From: Xylophilus ampelinus
GTDB taxonomy: Bacteria; Pseudomonadota; Gammaproteobacteria; Burkholderiales; Burkholderiaceae_C
Assembly (NCBI RefSeq): GCF_901875635.1
Contig: NZ_CABFMN010000016.1
Span: 1-8,094, forward strand
Reading direction: 5' to 3'
Length of the DNA stretch: 8,094 nucleotides
This document shows, in pieces, positions 1-5,953 of the stretch. Under the pieces are notes generated by a model. It worked only from the letters and a program-made list of their open reading frames with translations. It did not search any database and was not told where the DNA came from. A program made the translations under genes and the position numbers. Every line of letters begins with the position of its first letter. Positions within the stretch are counted from its first letter, which is position 1.

Positions 1-328
1 CGGCGATGGCCAGGCCCGCCGCGCGGGCGGCCGCCGACTGGCCCTCGGTCGCGCCGCGCACGGCCACGGGCTGTGTCTGGTGCCGCGCGAGGATGGCGCG
101 CAGCTTCACGAAATCGATGGCCTCGCCCGAGCCGTCCGCCGGCAGCTGCGACAGGTCGATGACCACCGGCTCCTGCTCGAAGAAGTCGGGCGAGTCGGCC
201 AGTTGCGCGTCGAGCGCCTCGGTCAGCACGGCCAGGTCGGCCGTCTTCAGGATTACCGCGATCAGCGGCAGCGTCGCGCTCTTGAATTCGAACACCGCCT
301 GGGTGCGCGCGGCGGAAGCATCGGTCAT
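1..328 (-). CDS. minC: Septum site-determining protein MinC, N-terminal part (cut by window edge)
   Basis: MinC inhibits FtsZ polymerisation and, bound to MinD at the membrane, keeps the division septum away from the poles. Read on the minus strand from ATG at 328, 109 residues are visible before the left edge. Residues about 12-62 match the MinC N-terminal FtsZ-inhibiting domain: FEFKSATLPLIAVIL, then the acidic stretch DSPDFFEQEP, then VVIDLSQLP. Residues 72-109 continue as FVKLRAIL and QPVAVRG, the strand/helix pattern that ends this domain. The C-terminal MinD-binding domain and the usual minD/minE partners would lie off the left edge; their presence is inferred. No Shine-Dalgarno sequence precedes the ATG. 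The leader from 357 to 330 is entirely C and T on the coding strand, so initiation may rely on ribosomal protein S1. The start fits the family: FEFKS near residue 13 is where MinC proteins begin to be conserved, and no in-frame start lies just upstream. Confidence 0.9.
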   Translation of the reverse strand, partial: MTDASAARTQAVFEFKSATLPLIAVILKTADLAVLTEALDAQLADSPDFFEQEPVVIDLSQLPADGSGEAIDFVKLRAILARHQTQPVAVRGATEGQSAAARAAGLAIA

Positions 329-338
329 CGAGGAAGGG

Positions 339-357
339 AAGAGGGGAAAGGGGAGAA
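339..357. repeat. Homopurine mirror repeat in the minC leader
   Basis: The plus strand reads AAGAGGGGAAAGGGGAGAA, which is the same forwards and backwards, a perfect 19-bp mirror repeat centred on A348. It sits inside a longer pure purine tract (330-357) with G runs at 332-333, 336-338, 343-346 and 350-353. Homopurine mirror repeats can form intramolecular triplexes (H-DNA), and the G runs could instead form a two-layer quadruplex. On the minC mRNA the same tract is all pyrimidine. Any regulatory role is inference. Confidence 0.6.
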
Positions 358-388
358 CGGCAGGAACGCCGGCGGCGTGCAGCGCCCG

Positions 389-394
389 AGTCTA
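389..394 (-). promoter_or_regulatory. Possible -10 element of minC
   Basis: On the minus strand this reads TAGACT, matching four of six bases of the sigma-70 -10 consensus. It would place the transcription start around 382, giving a leader of about 55 nt. No convincing -35 hexamer is visible at the right distance, so this is only a candidate. Confidence 0.25.
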
Positions 395-615
395 ACGGCG
401 CCCCCGCACGTTCCGCGCCGCCATCGCGGCTGCCCGCGGCCGGGCCACATCTTTTGCATGGCGTTGCATTTCGAGGGAGTGCGGGCTGTGCCACTGCAGC
501 GCGAATGGGCGCAGACTGCGCCCCCCATGCGGCGGGGCGGTGTCCACGGTCCGGGCCGCAGGCGCCACCGGCCACGGTGGCGCGAGAGCAATGGACAGAC
601 AGGGAGTAAAAAAAG

Positions 616-898
616 ATGGACCCCATCCTGGACATCCGGCCGGTGCGACCGGGTCTTTTCACATACAGCCTGAGCGCGCCCGGGCAACCCCCCCGACCCA
701 GCAACGAGTTCTTCGATTCGCTCGACCAGTGCATGTCCGATGCCGCGCGGGCGTTGCTGAACTACTTCGAGCGCGTGCAGGTGTCCATGCAGGGGCTGCC
801 GATCGGCACCTATTCGTCCGTGCGACTGCTCGACGAGCCCCTGCCGCATCGCCCGGGAACTGCAGGAGCGCTTTCGCCGGGTCTACGGCGAGCTCTGA
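616..898 (+). pseudogene. Small unrecognised protein gene with an apparent +1 frameshift
   Basis: I do not recognise the family. ATG at 616 follows AGGGAG (601-606) at a 9-nt spacing. Codons up to about 840 have the G/C-ending pattern of a real gene and encode MDPILDIRPVRPGLFTYSL, then a segment with EFFDSLDQCMSDAARALLNYFERV (split by the reader at will) and GLPIGTYSSVRLLDEP. After the CCCC run at 838-841 the original frame loses good codon use and becomes Arg/Ala/Pro-rich shadow sequence, staying open through the next gene. The frame one base on immediately resumes good codons, CRIARELQERFRRVYGEL, and stops with TGA at 896-898. Removing one C gives a coherent 93-residue, cytoplasmic-looking protein. 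A frameshift mutation or a base-call error is the simplest reading; programmed +1 slippage on CCC-C is possible but unproven. The gene lies 162 bp upstream of the acyltransferase on the same strand and could share a transcript with it. Confidence 0.6.
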
Positions 899-952
899 GC
901 CCTCGCGCCCCAGCCCGTCTTCCCCCGCGTCTCGGCGTTTCCCAGGGGGTGG

Positions 953-969
953 AGCGGCGGCACGCCGCT
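953..969 (+). other. GC-rich hairpin in the leader region of the acyltransferase
   Basis: AGCGGCG (953-959) and CGCCGCT (963-969) form a perfect 7-bp stem with a GCA loop. It lies in the 162-bp gap between the small gene and the acyltransferase. No T run follows, so it is not an intrinsic terminator. It may be a simple product of high GC. Confidence 0.3.
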
Positions 970-1060
970 GTACAAAGCGCATTGGCTGCGGCCGAAGGGG
1001 CGCGCGCCGAGCGGCGCCGCCGCCATCCCCCAAGAAACACCCCAAGAACGGAGGCATCGC

Positions 1061-2743
1061 GTGAAGCACCTGAGCGGCCTGGACGCCACATTCCTGCATT
1101 TCGAGACCCCGGAGATGCCCATGCACGTCGGTTCGCTGAACGTGCTCGAACTGCCCAAGGGCTACAAGGGCGACTTCTACGAGGACGCCAAGGCCTTCAT
1201 GGCCAGCCGCATCCACCTGGCCGACGTGTTCACGCGCAAGCTGGCGCTGATGCCCTTCGACCTGTCCAACCCGGTGTGGGTGGACGACGACGACATCGAC
1301 ATCGACTACCACGTGCGCCACATCACGCTGCCCAAGCCCGGCACCAACCGGCAGCTGCAGCAGTACGTGGCACGGCTGCATTCGTCGCTGATCGACCGCA
1401 GCCGCCCGATGTGGGAGTTCTACATCATCGACGGCCTGCAGAGCGGCGACGTGGCGCTCTACACCAAGGTCCACCACGCGGGCATCGACGGCCAGGCGGG
1501 CGTCGAGGTCGGCAAGGCCATCTTCGACCTCGAGCCCACGGGCCGCGTCGTCAAGCCGCCGCGCGACAAGCCGCGCCGCAACGGCTACCAGCTCGGCATG
1601 GCCGAACTGGCCACCGCCGCGTTCCGCAACACCGCGGCCCAGTACGTCAAGCTCTACAAGATGCTGCCGGCCCTGGGCAAGGCCCTGGGCTCGCTGGCCA
1701 CGCCTTCCGCCGAATCGGCCCCGGCCGACGCCAAGGCGCTGGCCAAGCGCTTCGACATGACGGCGCCGCGCACGCCCTTCAACGTCTCGATCACCAACCA
1801 GCGCAGCTTCGCCGGCCGCACCATTCCGCTGGCCGAGACCAAGGCGATCGCCAAGCACTTCGGCGTCACGCTCAACGACGTGGTCATGGCGACCGTCTCG
1901 GGTGCGCTGCGCAGCTACCTCAAGGACAGCAACGAGCTGCCCGACAAGTCGCTCGTGGCCGGCGTGCCCGTGAGCCTGCGCGAGGCCGGCGACGACACCG
2001 CCAACAACCAGGCCAGCATGATCCTCGTGAGCCTGGCCAGCGACATCAAGGACCCGCTGGAGCGCCTGAAGGCCATCAACAAGTCGTCGACGCAGTCGAA
2101 GTCGACGATGAACAAGTTCAAGGCCGTCGTGCTCGACGACTTCCCCATGTTCGGCGCTCCCTGGCTGATGTCGGGCGTGGCCTCGATGGTCGGGCGCTCG
2201 GGCCTGGTCAACGTGCTGCCGCCCATGGCCAACGTCGCCATCTCCAACGTGGCGGGCGCGCCCTTCCCGATGTACTTCGCCGGTGCGCTGGTCACCTGCT
2301 ACTACCCGGTGTCGATCGCCAGCCAGGGCATGGCGCTCAACGTCACGGTGCAGAGCTACAACGGCCGCATGGACTACGGCCTCATCGCCTGCCGCCGCGC
2401 CGTGCCCGACATCACCGAGATCGGCGACTACATGTTGGCCGAGCACAAGAAGCTGATGGACCTGATGCACAAGGTGCCGGCCGTGGCGGGCGCCGCCAAG
2501 CCGGTGGGCGCGGCTGCATCTGCACCGGCACCGGTGGACGCGGCGCCGCCGGCCGTCCCAGCGAAGAAGGCCGCCGCCTCGCGCAAGGCGCCGGCCGCCA
2601 AGAAGAAGGCCAAGGCCCCTGCTGCCGCGGCGCGCAAGGCCGCGCCCCCGGCGGCTGCCAAGGCCCCCGCCCGGAAGGCGGCGCCGGCCAGGAAGACGGC
2701 GGCCAACACGACGCGGGCGCGCAAGGCCTCTGCTGCCGGCTGA
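1061..2743 (+). CDS. Wax ester synthase/diacylglycerol acyltransferase (WS/DGAT) with basic histone H1-like tail
   Basis: This family transfers acyl groups from acyl-CoA to long-chain alcohols or diacylglycerol, making wax esters or triacylglycerol for lipid inclusions at the inner face of the membrane. The 560-residue protein starts with the family signature LSGLDATFLHFE and PMHVGSL (residues 4-26). The catalytic HHxxxDG motif is HHAGIDG at 138-144, with H139 as the expected base. Other family blocks are PMW (116-118), LNDVV (271-275), VPVSLR (302-307) and ISNVAGAPFPMYF (394-406), followed by the C-terminal acyltransferase domain up to about residue 472. The GTG start is supported by GGAGG at 1050-1054, six nt upstream, and by immediate alignment to the family N-terminus. 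Residues 473-560 are unusual: almost only Ala, Pro, Lys and Arg, with 19 basic and one acidic residue and repeated SRKA/ARKA/ARKT units. WS/DGAT proteins are usually about 450-500 residues long, so the tail is an addition. No lipid-storage partner gene is adjacent. The substrate preference cannot be told from sequence. Confidence 0.93.
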   Translation: MKHLSGLDATFLHFETPEMPMHVGSLNVLELPKGYKGDFYEDAKAFMASRIHLADVFTRKLALMPFDLSNPVWVDDDDIDIDYHVRHITLPKPGTNRQLQQYVARLHSSLIDRSRPMWEFYIIDGLQSGDVALYTKVHHAGIDGQAGVEVGKAIFDLEPTGRVVKPPRDKPRRNGYQLGMAELATAAFRNTAAQYVKLYKMLPALGKALGSLATPSAESAPADAKALAKRFDMTAPRTPFNVSITNQRSFAGRTIPLAETKAIAKHFGVTLNDVVMATVSGALRSYLKDSNELPDKSLVAGVPVSLREAGDDTANNQASMILVSLASDIKDPLERLKAINKSSTQSKSTMNKFKAVVLDDFPMFGAPWLMSGVASMVGRSGLVNVLPPMANVAISNVAGAPFPMYFAGALVTCYYPVSIASQGMALNVTVQSYNGRMDYGLIACRRAVPDITEIGDYMLAEHKKLMDLMHKVPAVAGAAKPVGAAASAPAPVDAAPPAVPAKKAAASRKAPAAKKKAKAPAAAARKAAPPAAAKAPARKAAPARKTAANTTRARKASAAG

Positions 2744-2763
2744 GCGCCGCCGAGCCCGCCATG

Positions 2764-2797
2764 CAGGCGCGCCGCCCACTGGGCGGGCGCCTGTTTT
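2764..2797 (+). terminator. Intrinsic terminator of the acyltransferase gene
   Basis: CAGGCGC (2764-2770) pairs with GCGCCTG (2787-2793). After one bulged G, six more pairs continue (2772-2777 with 2781-2786), closing on an ACT loop. TTTT follows directly at 2794-2797. The hairpin begins 20 nt after the acyltransferase stop codon, so it should end that transcript and separate it from the lipoprotein gene. Confidence 0.85.
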
Positions 2798-2838
2798 CAT
2801 GGGCCCGGTGCGGGCGGCGCGGGGTGGGCATTTGTTCC

Positions 2839-2867
2839 TTGTCCACCCTGTAACGCGCACTTACATT
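2839..2867 (+). promoter_or_regulatory. Candidate sigma-70 promoter of the lipoprotein gene
   Basis: TTGTCC (2839-2844) and TACATT (2862-2867) are separated by exactly 17 bp, each matching four of six consensus bases. The region lies just after the upstream terminator and would start transcription near 2874, about 27 nt before the lipoprotein ATG. Position and spacing are good; the hexamers are only moderate. Confidence 0.45.
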
Positions 2868-2901
2868 CGCCGCTCCACAACATTCCCGAGGGAGGGAAAC
2901 C

Positions 2902-3408
2902 ATGAAGCGACTGCTCGTCGCCTGCGTTGTCGCGGGCGCTCTCACTGGCTGCGCCAGCATCTTCAACGGCAGCACCCAGGCGGTCACCATCCACAGTGCG
3001 CCGCAGGAAGGCGCTGCCGTCACGGTCACCAACCGCGCCGGCCAGACGGTTCACAACGGCACCACGCCCCTCACCCTCACGCTGGCCCGCGGCGCCGGCT
3101 ATTTCAAGGGTGAGAGCTACACCATCCGCATGAAGAAGGACGGTTTCGCCGACAAGGAGATCACGCTGACCCCGACGGTGAGCGGCTGGTACATCGGCAA
3201 CATCCTCTTCGGCGGCTTGATCGGGATGATCGGCGTCGACCCGGCCACCGGCGGCATGTACGTGTTCCCCGACAGCGTGACCGGGTCGCTGGACGCCGCC
3301 GCGCCCGCCAAGACCTCCTCGGCTGCCGGCACACTCACCATCGTCTCGACCGACACGCTGAGTGCCGAGCAGATGCGCGGTGCGCGCCTGGTGGCCGCGG
3401 CGCACTGA
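2902..3408 (+). CDS. PEGA-like outer-membrane lipoprotein
   Basis: This is a 168-residue lipoprotein of unknown exact role. Residues 1-16 are a lipoprotein signal peptide with basic MKRLL start, hydrophobic core and lipobox LTGC, so the mature protein begins at lipidated C17. The next residue is Ala rather than Asp, which under the Lol rule points to the outer membrane. Residues about 37-82 resemble a PEGA domain: GAAVTVTNRAGQTV, TTPLTLTL, then YTIRMKKDGF, a small beta fold common on bacterial surface proteins. It is followed by a hydrophobic Gly-rich stretch, GWYIGNILFGGLIGMIGVD (95-113), then PATGGMY. I recall this layout from small CASI-starting lipoproteins in proteobacteria. The last 35 residues look disordered and Ala/Ser/Thr-rich. 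The start is fixed by GGAGG at 2891-2895, six nt upstream. The gene stands alone, between its own candidate promoter and a convergent terminator region. Confidence 0.8.
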   Translation: MKRLLVACVVAGALTGCASIFNGSTQAVTIHSAPQEGAAVTVTNRAGQTVHNGTTPLTLTLARGAGYFKGESYTIRMKKDGFADKEITLTPTVSGWYIGNILFGGLIGMIGVDPATGGMYVFPDSVTGSLDAAAPAKTSSAAGTLTIVSTDTLSAEQMRGARLVAAAH

Positions 3409-3424
3409 AGCAGAATTCCCAAGC

Positions 3425-3457
3425 AAAAACGCCCGCCAGCGCAATGCTGGCGGGCGT
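3425..3457 (-). terminator. Strong intrinsic terminator of the permease-kinase transcript
   Basis: ACGCCCGCCAGC (3429-3440) and GCTGGCGGGCGT (3446-3457) form a perfect 12-bp stem with a five-base loop. On the minus strand the hairpin runs into a T tract (A3425-A3429 on the plus strand, whose last base pairs in the stem). It lies 24 nt beyond the kinase stop codon. The plus strand lacks a T run after the stem, so it is mainly a minus-strand terminator, though the hairpin may also slow convergent transcription from the lipoprotein gene. Confidence 0.88.
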
Positions 3458-3462
3458 CAGCA

Positions 3463-3479
3463 GCTATCGAAACGATAGC
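3463..3479. other. Second perfect hairpin in the convergent gap
   Basis: GCTATCG (3463-3469) and CGATAGC (3473-3479) form a perfect 7-bp stem with an AAA loop. It sits between the kinase stop (3482) and the main terminator, six bases from the latter. No T run follows on either strand. It may stabilise the mRNA 3' end. Confidence 0.5.
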
Positions 3480-3481
3480 GT

Positions 3482-4492
3482 TCAGCTCGGTGTCGTCAGC
3501 GGACCCCATGCGCGCAGCAGTTCCACCTGTCGGCGCAACCAGGTCGTCGGCAACGCATGCGCACCCCACTCGGGCGCACGCCCGGCGAACTCCCCCATGA
3601 ACCAGAAGTGCCGTACCGACACGAAGGCCGCAATGGCGTCGAGGTCCGGTTCCGGCAGCGCGCGCACGCTGCGGTAGCCGCGCAGGAAGGCCTGCCACTT
3701 CTCGGTGCCGTCGTTGTCCAGCGTCGCGGACGACAGACGCAGCAACCGGTTCCACAGAAAGACGGCGAGGTCATAGGCCAGATAGCCCGGTCCCGCGTCG
3801 TCGAAGTCGAAGAACACGGCACGCCGACGGCCGTCCGGACCGTCGTCCATGAAGTTGTTGCCGCCGTGGCAGTCGCCGTGGACATGCGACTGCGACAGCG
3901 GTGGCATGGCACGGATGCGCGCACCGAGCTCGCCGGCCAGCGCGGTGAAATCGGCGTGCAACGCAGCGTCCACGGTGGGTGCCGACAGCAGCCACTGCAG
4001 CGGCCTGTCCAGCAGGTGGGCGAGGTCCAGCGTGTAGAGGCTGGGCGGTCCTGCATACCCGTCGGCGCTTCTGTGCAGATGCGCCAGGCCCGCGCCCGTG
4101 CGTTCGATGTCGGCCGTCACCTCGCCCGGCGGATCGCCGGACAAGTGCTCGAACACGGCGAGTGCACGCGGCCCCTCGGCGGCGGGCAGCGTGATGCAGT
4201 CGCCCCCGGCGAGAGGCCGCAGCGGTGCCGCCACCGGGCCGCCCTGTGCATGCAGGTGTGCCAGCAGCGCCAGTTCGTAGGCGTTGTTGTGCGGTCCGCG
4301 CAGCCGGATCGCGCTCAGCCGCGCGACCAGTTGTCGGCCATCTTCCAGCGCGACACCGTAGACGTCATTGAAGCCGCGCCTGATCAAGTGGCAGTCGACG
4401 ACTCGCCCGACGGCGTAGGCTGTCTCCACCGCTGCGCCGATCGAGGCACCCGTGGGGACCGAGTGAACGACGGGCAGCACCCCGGTCGCCAT
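3482..4492 (-). CDS. APH-fold small-molecule kinase (phosphotransferase family)
   Basis: The 336-residue protein belongs to the APH / homoserine kinase II / SrkA-like superfamily, which phosphorylates small molecules or proteins with ATP. The Brenner motif is HGDCHGGN at 205-212, with D207 the expected catalytic base and N212 a metal ligand. The following FFDFDDAGPG (227-236) supplies the magnesium-binding Asp. The N-lobe contains VYGVALEDGRQLVARLS (44-60), where the usual ATP-contacting Lys is Arg (R59), and E73 in AYELALLAHL could be its helix partner. The HGDCH...FDDA pattern resembles SrkA (YihE) more than aminoglycoside enzymes, and the length is close to SrkA. The real substrate is unknown. 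It is the last gene of a two-gene unit: its ATG lies 8 nt after the permease stop, and an in-frame GTG at 4504 overlaps that stop as GTGA, which would add four residues. I kept ATG because neither start has a strong Shine-Dalgarno site. Either way translation is probably coupled to the permease. Confidence 0.85.
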   Translation of the reverse strand: MATGVLPVVHSVPTGASIGAAVETAYAVGRVVDCHLIRRGFNDVYGVALEDGRQLVARLSAIRLRGPHNNAYELALLAHLHAQGGPVAAPLRPLAGGDCITLPAAEGPRALAVFEHLSGDPPGEVTADIERTGAGLAHLHRSADGYAGPPSLYTLDLAHLLDRPLQWLLSAPTVDAALHADFTALAGELGARIRAMPPLSQSHVHGDCHGGNNFMDDGPDGRRRAVFFDFDDAGPGYLAYDLAVFLWNRLLRLSSATLDNDGTEKWQAFLRGYRSVRALPEPDLDAIAAFVSVRHFWFMGEFAGRAPEWGAHALPTTWLRRQVELLRAWGPLTTPS

Positions 4493-4500
4493 GTCGCCGT

Positions 4501-5784
4501 TCACGCGTTCTTCGACCGCCCCAGCAGCGCCCACAGGATGATCGCCCCGAAGGTCGCGGTGCCGATGCCGCCCAGCGCGAACTGGCCGAACTTCAGCGTG
4601 AAGTCGCCGGTGCCGAGGATCAGCGTGATGGCGGCCACGATGAGGTTGCGGTTCTGGGAGAAGTCGACCCGGTTGTCGACCCAGATCTTGGCGCCCGCCA
4701 CCGCGATGAGGCCGAACACCACGATGCTCACGCCGCCCATCACCGGCAGCGGAATGGCCTGGATCAGCGCGCCGAACTTGGGGCTGAAGCCCAGCAGCAG
4801 CGCGATCAGCGCGGCCACCACGAAAACGGCCGTCGAGTAGATGCGCGTGGCGGCCATCACGCCGATGTTCTCGGCGTAGGTGGTCACGCCCGTGCCGCCG
4901 GCCGAGCCGCTCACCACGGTGGCGATGCCGTCGCCGATGAAGGCGCGGCCGATCAGCGGGTCGAGGTTGCGGCCGGTCATGGCCGTCACGGCCTTGAGGT
5001 GGCCCAGGTTCTCGGCCACCAGGATGACGGCCACCGGTGCGATCAGCAGCATGGCGCTGCCCTCGAACACCGGCGTGGTGAAGGTGGGCGCGCCGAACCA
5101 CGCGGCCGCCGCGATGCCCGAGAAGTCCATCGGCTTGCCCAGGCCCAGTCCGTTGGTCAGCACGGCGTAGACGATGCTCGCCAGGATCAGGCCGATGAGA
5201 ATCAGCAGGCGCTGCACCATGCCGCGCGTGAACACCGCCACGATGCCCACGCACAGGAAGGTCACGGCCTGCATCCAGGCGTCGAAATTCGTCGGCGCCA
5301 TGTTCTTGATCGGCACCTGCGCGAGGTTGAGGCCGATCACCGCCACCACCGCGCCCGTGACCACCGGCGGCATCAAGCGCTCGATCCAGCCGGTGCCGAT
5401 GGCCTGCACGATGGCGCCGATGAGGATGTAGACGACGCCGCAGGCCACGATGCCGCCCAACGCCACCGCGAGGTTGCCGTTCGGCCCCTTGCCCGCGTAG
5501 CCGCTGGCCGCGATCACCACGCCGATGAAGGCGAAGCTCGAGCCCAGGTAGCTGGGCACACGCCCGCCCGTGATGAGGAAGAAGATCAGCGTGCCGATGC
5601 CGCTCATCAGGATCGCGATGTTGGGGTTGAAGCCCATCAGGATCGGCGCCAGCACCGTGGCGCCGAACATCGCGATGACGTGCTGCACGCCCATCGCCGC
5701 GGTCTGCGGCCAGGGCAGCCGCTCGTCGGGCGCCACGACGGCGCCGGGGGTCATGGCGACTTCGCGCCAGCTGAAAAGGCCCAT
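4501..5784 (-). CDS. uraA: Uracil permease, NCS2 family (UraA-like)
   Basis: This is an inner-membrane proton symporter for a nucleobase, most likely uracil. The 427-residue protein is the normal length for UraA and is almost entirely hydrophobic segments, fitting the 14-segment NCS2 fold. Family signatures are QHVIAMFGATVLAPIL (34-49) and VPSYLGSSFAFI (76-87). The residues that bind uracil and couple protons in E. coli UraA are all matched: E258 and H262 in AENLGH, and E305 in TTYAENIGVM. This supports a working transporter with pyrimidine preference over purines, although xanthine-type relatives cannot be fully excluded. The start is ATG 5784, with AGGAG on the coding strand about six nt upstream. 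A longer in-frame version reaching 5880 would translate the inverted repeat and is rejected. The stop overlaps or nearly touches the kinase start. Upstream, 169 bp containing a large palindrome separate it from the thioesterase, and I see no good promoter in that gap. Confidence 0.92.
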   Translation of the reverse strand: MGLFSWREVAMTPGAVVAPDERLPWPQTAAMGVQHVIAMFGATVLAPILMGFNPNIAILMSGIGTLIFFLITGGRVPSYLGSSFAFIGVVIAASGYAGKGPNGNLAVALGGIVACGVVYILIGAIVQAIGTGWIERLMPPVVTGAVVAVIGLNLAQVPIKNMAPTNFDAWMQAVTFLCVGIVAVFTRGMVQRLLILIGLILASIVYAVLTNGLGLGKPMDFSGIAAAAWFGAPTFTTPVFEGSAMLLIAPVAVILVAENLGHLKAVTAMTGRNLDPLIGRAFIGDGIATVVSGSAGGTGVTTYAENIGVMAATRIYSTAVFVVAALIALLLGFSPKFGALIQAIPLPVMGGVSIVVFGLIAVAGAKIWVDNRVDFSQNRNLIVAAITLILGTGDFTLKFGQFALGGIGTATFGAIILWALLGRSKNA

Positions 5785-5824
5785 GGATGTCTCCTGTGTG
5801 TTGTCGGATGTCGGAAAGCGGGAT

Positions 5825-5946
5825 CGGGCAGCCGAACGCAGAGGGCGCGAAGGTTTCGCAAAGGGCGCAGAAAAAGCCATTCAAAAGTTTGGCTGTTCTT
5901 CTGCGCCCTTTGCGTGACCTCTGCGCCCTCTGCGTTCGGCTGCCCG
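5825..5946. repeat. 122-nt palindromic intergenic repeat element
   Basis: Two 48-bp arms (5825-5872 and 5899-5946) are inverted copies of each other with only four mismatches, separated by a 26-nt centre. The centre adds a small stem, AGCCA (5875-5879) with TGGCT (5890-5894). Each arm is itself built from two related 20-bp units that begin CGCAGAGGGCGC and CGCAAAGGGCGC. Read on the minus strand, the apex stem is followed by a run of five T, terminator-like. Translations of such units (NAEGAKVSQRAQKK or FFCALCVTSAPSAFGC) are, from memory, typical of spurious intergenic ORFs in Comamonadaceae genomes, so this is probably a dispersed REP/MITE-like family. It lies between two minus-strand genes and would fold into a very long hairpin in a read-through transcript. 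No target-site duplication is visible. Confidence 0.85.
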
Positions 5947-5953
5947 TATTCGA

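Larger units (their letters stand above)
329..615. other. Non-coding divergent region between minC and the small plus-strand gene
   Basis: These 287 bases separate two divergent starts. They hold the pyrimidine leader of minC, a possible minC -10 element, two TTGCAT hexamers at 454-459 and 464-469 spaced exactly one helical turn apart (10 bp), and the ribosome binding site AGGGAG at 601-606 of the plus-strand gene. Open frames crossing the region have poor codon use and no recognisable product. I see no RNA gene here. Confidence 0.5.

Noticed and set aside
616..2853. A single 745-residue plus-strand reading frame
   Set aside because: After position 841 it is Arg/Ala/Pro-rich with poor codon use and overlaps the whole WS/DGAT gene out of frame. 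It is a shadow made possible by high GC, joined to the true start of a frameshifted small gene.
659..2860. A 733-residue minus-strand frame opposite the acyltransferase
   Set aside because: Its His/Arg/Gly-rich composition is the typical antisense shadow of a high-GC gene, and the plus strand carries a clear enzyme family with active-site motifs.
3482..4492. Aminoglycoside resistance enzyme
   Set aside because: The fold and Brenner motif are shared by many kinases. The SrkA-like HGDCH and FDDA pattern and the housekeeping operon context give no support for antibiotic resistance.
3557..4840. A 427-residue plus-strand frame opposite the kinase and permease
   Set aside because: It is antisense to two well-supported genes, low-complexity and without motifs.
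5785..5880. N-terminal extension of the uracil permease to a start at 5880
   Set aside because: It would translate the palindromic repeat. ATG 5784 has a good AGGAG site and gives the normal family length.
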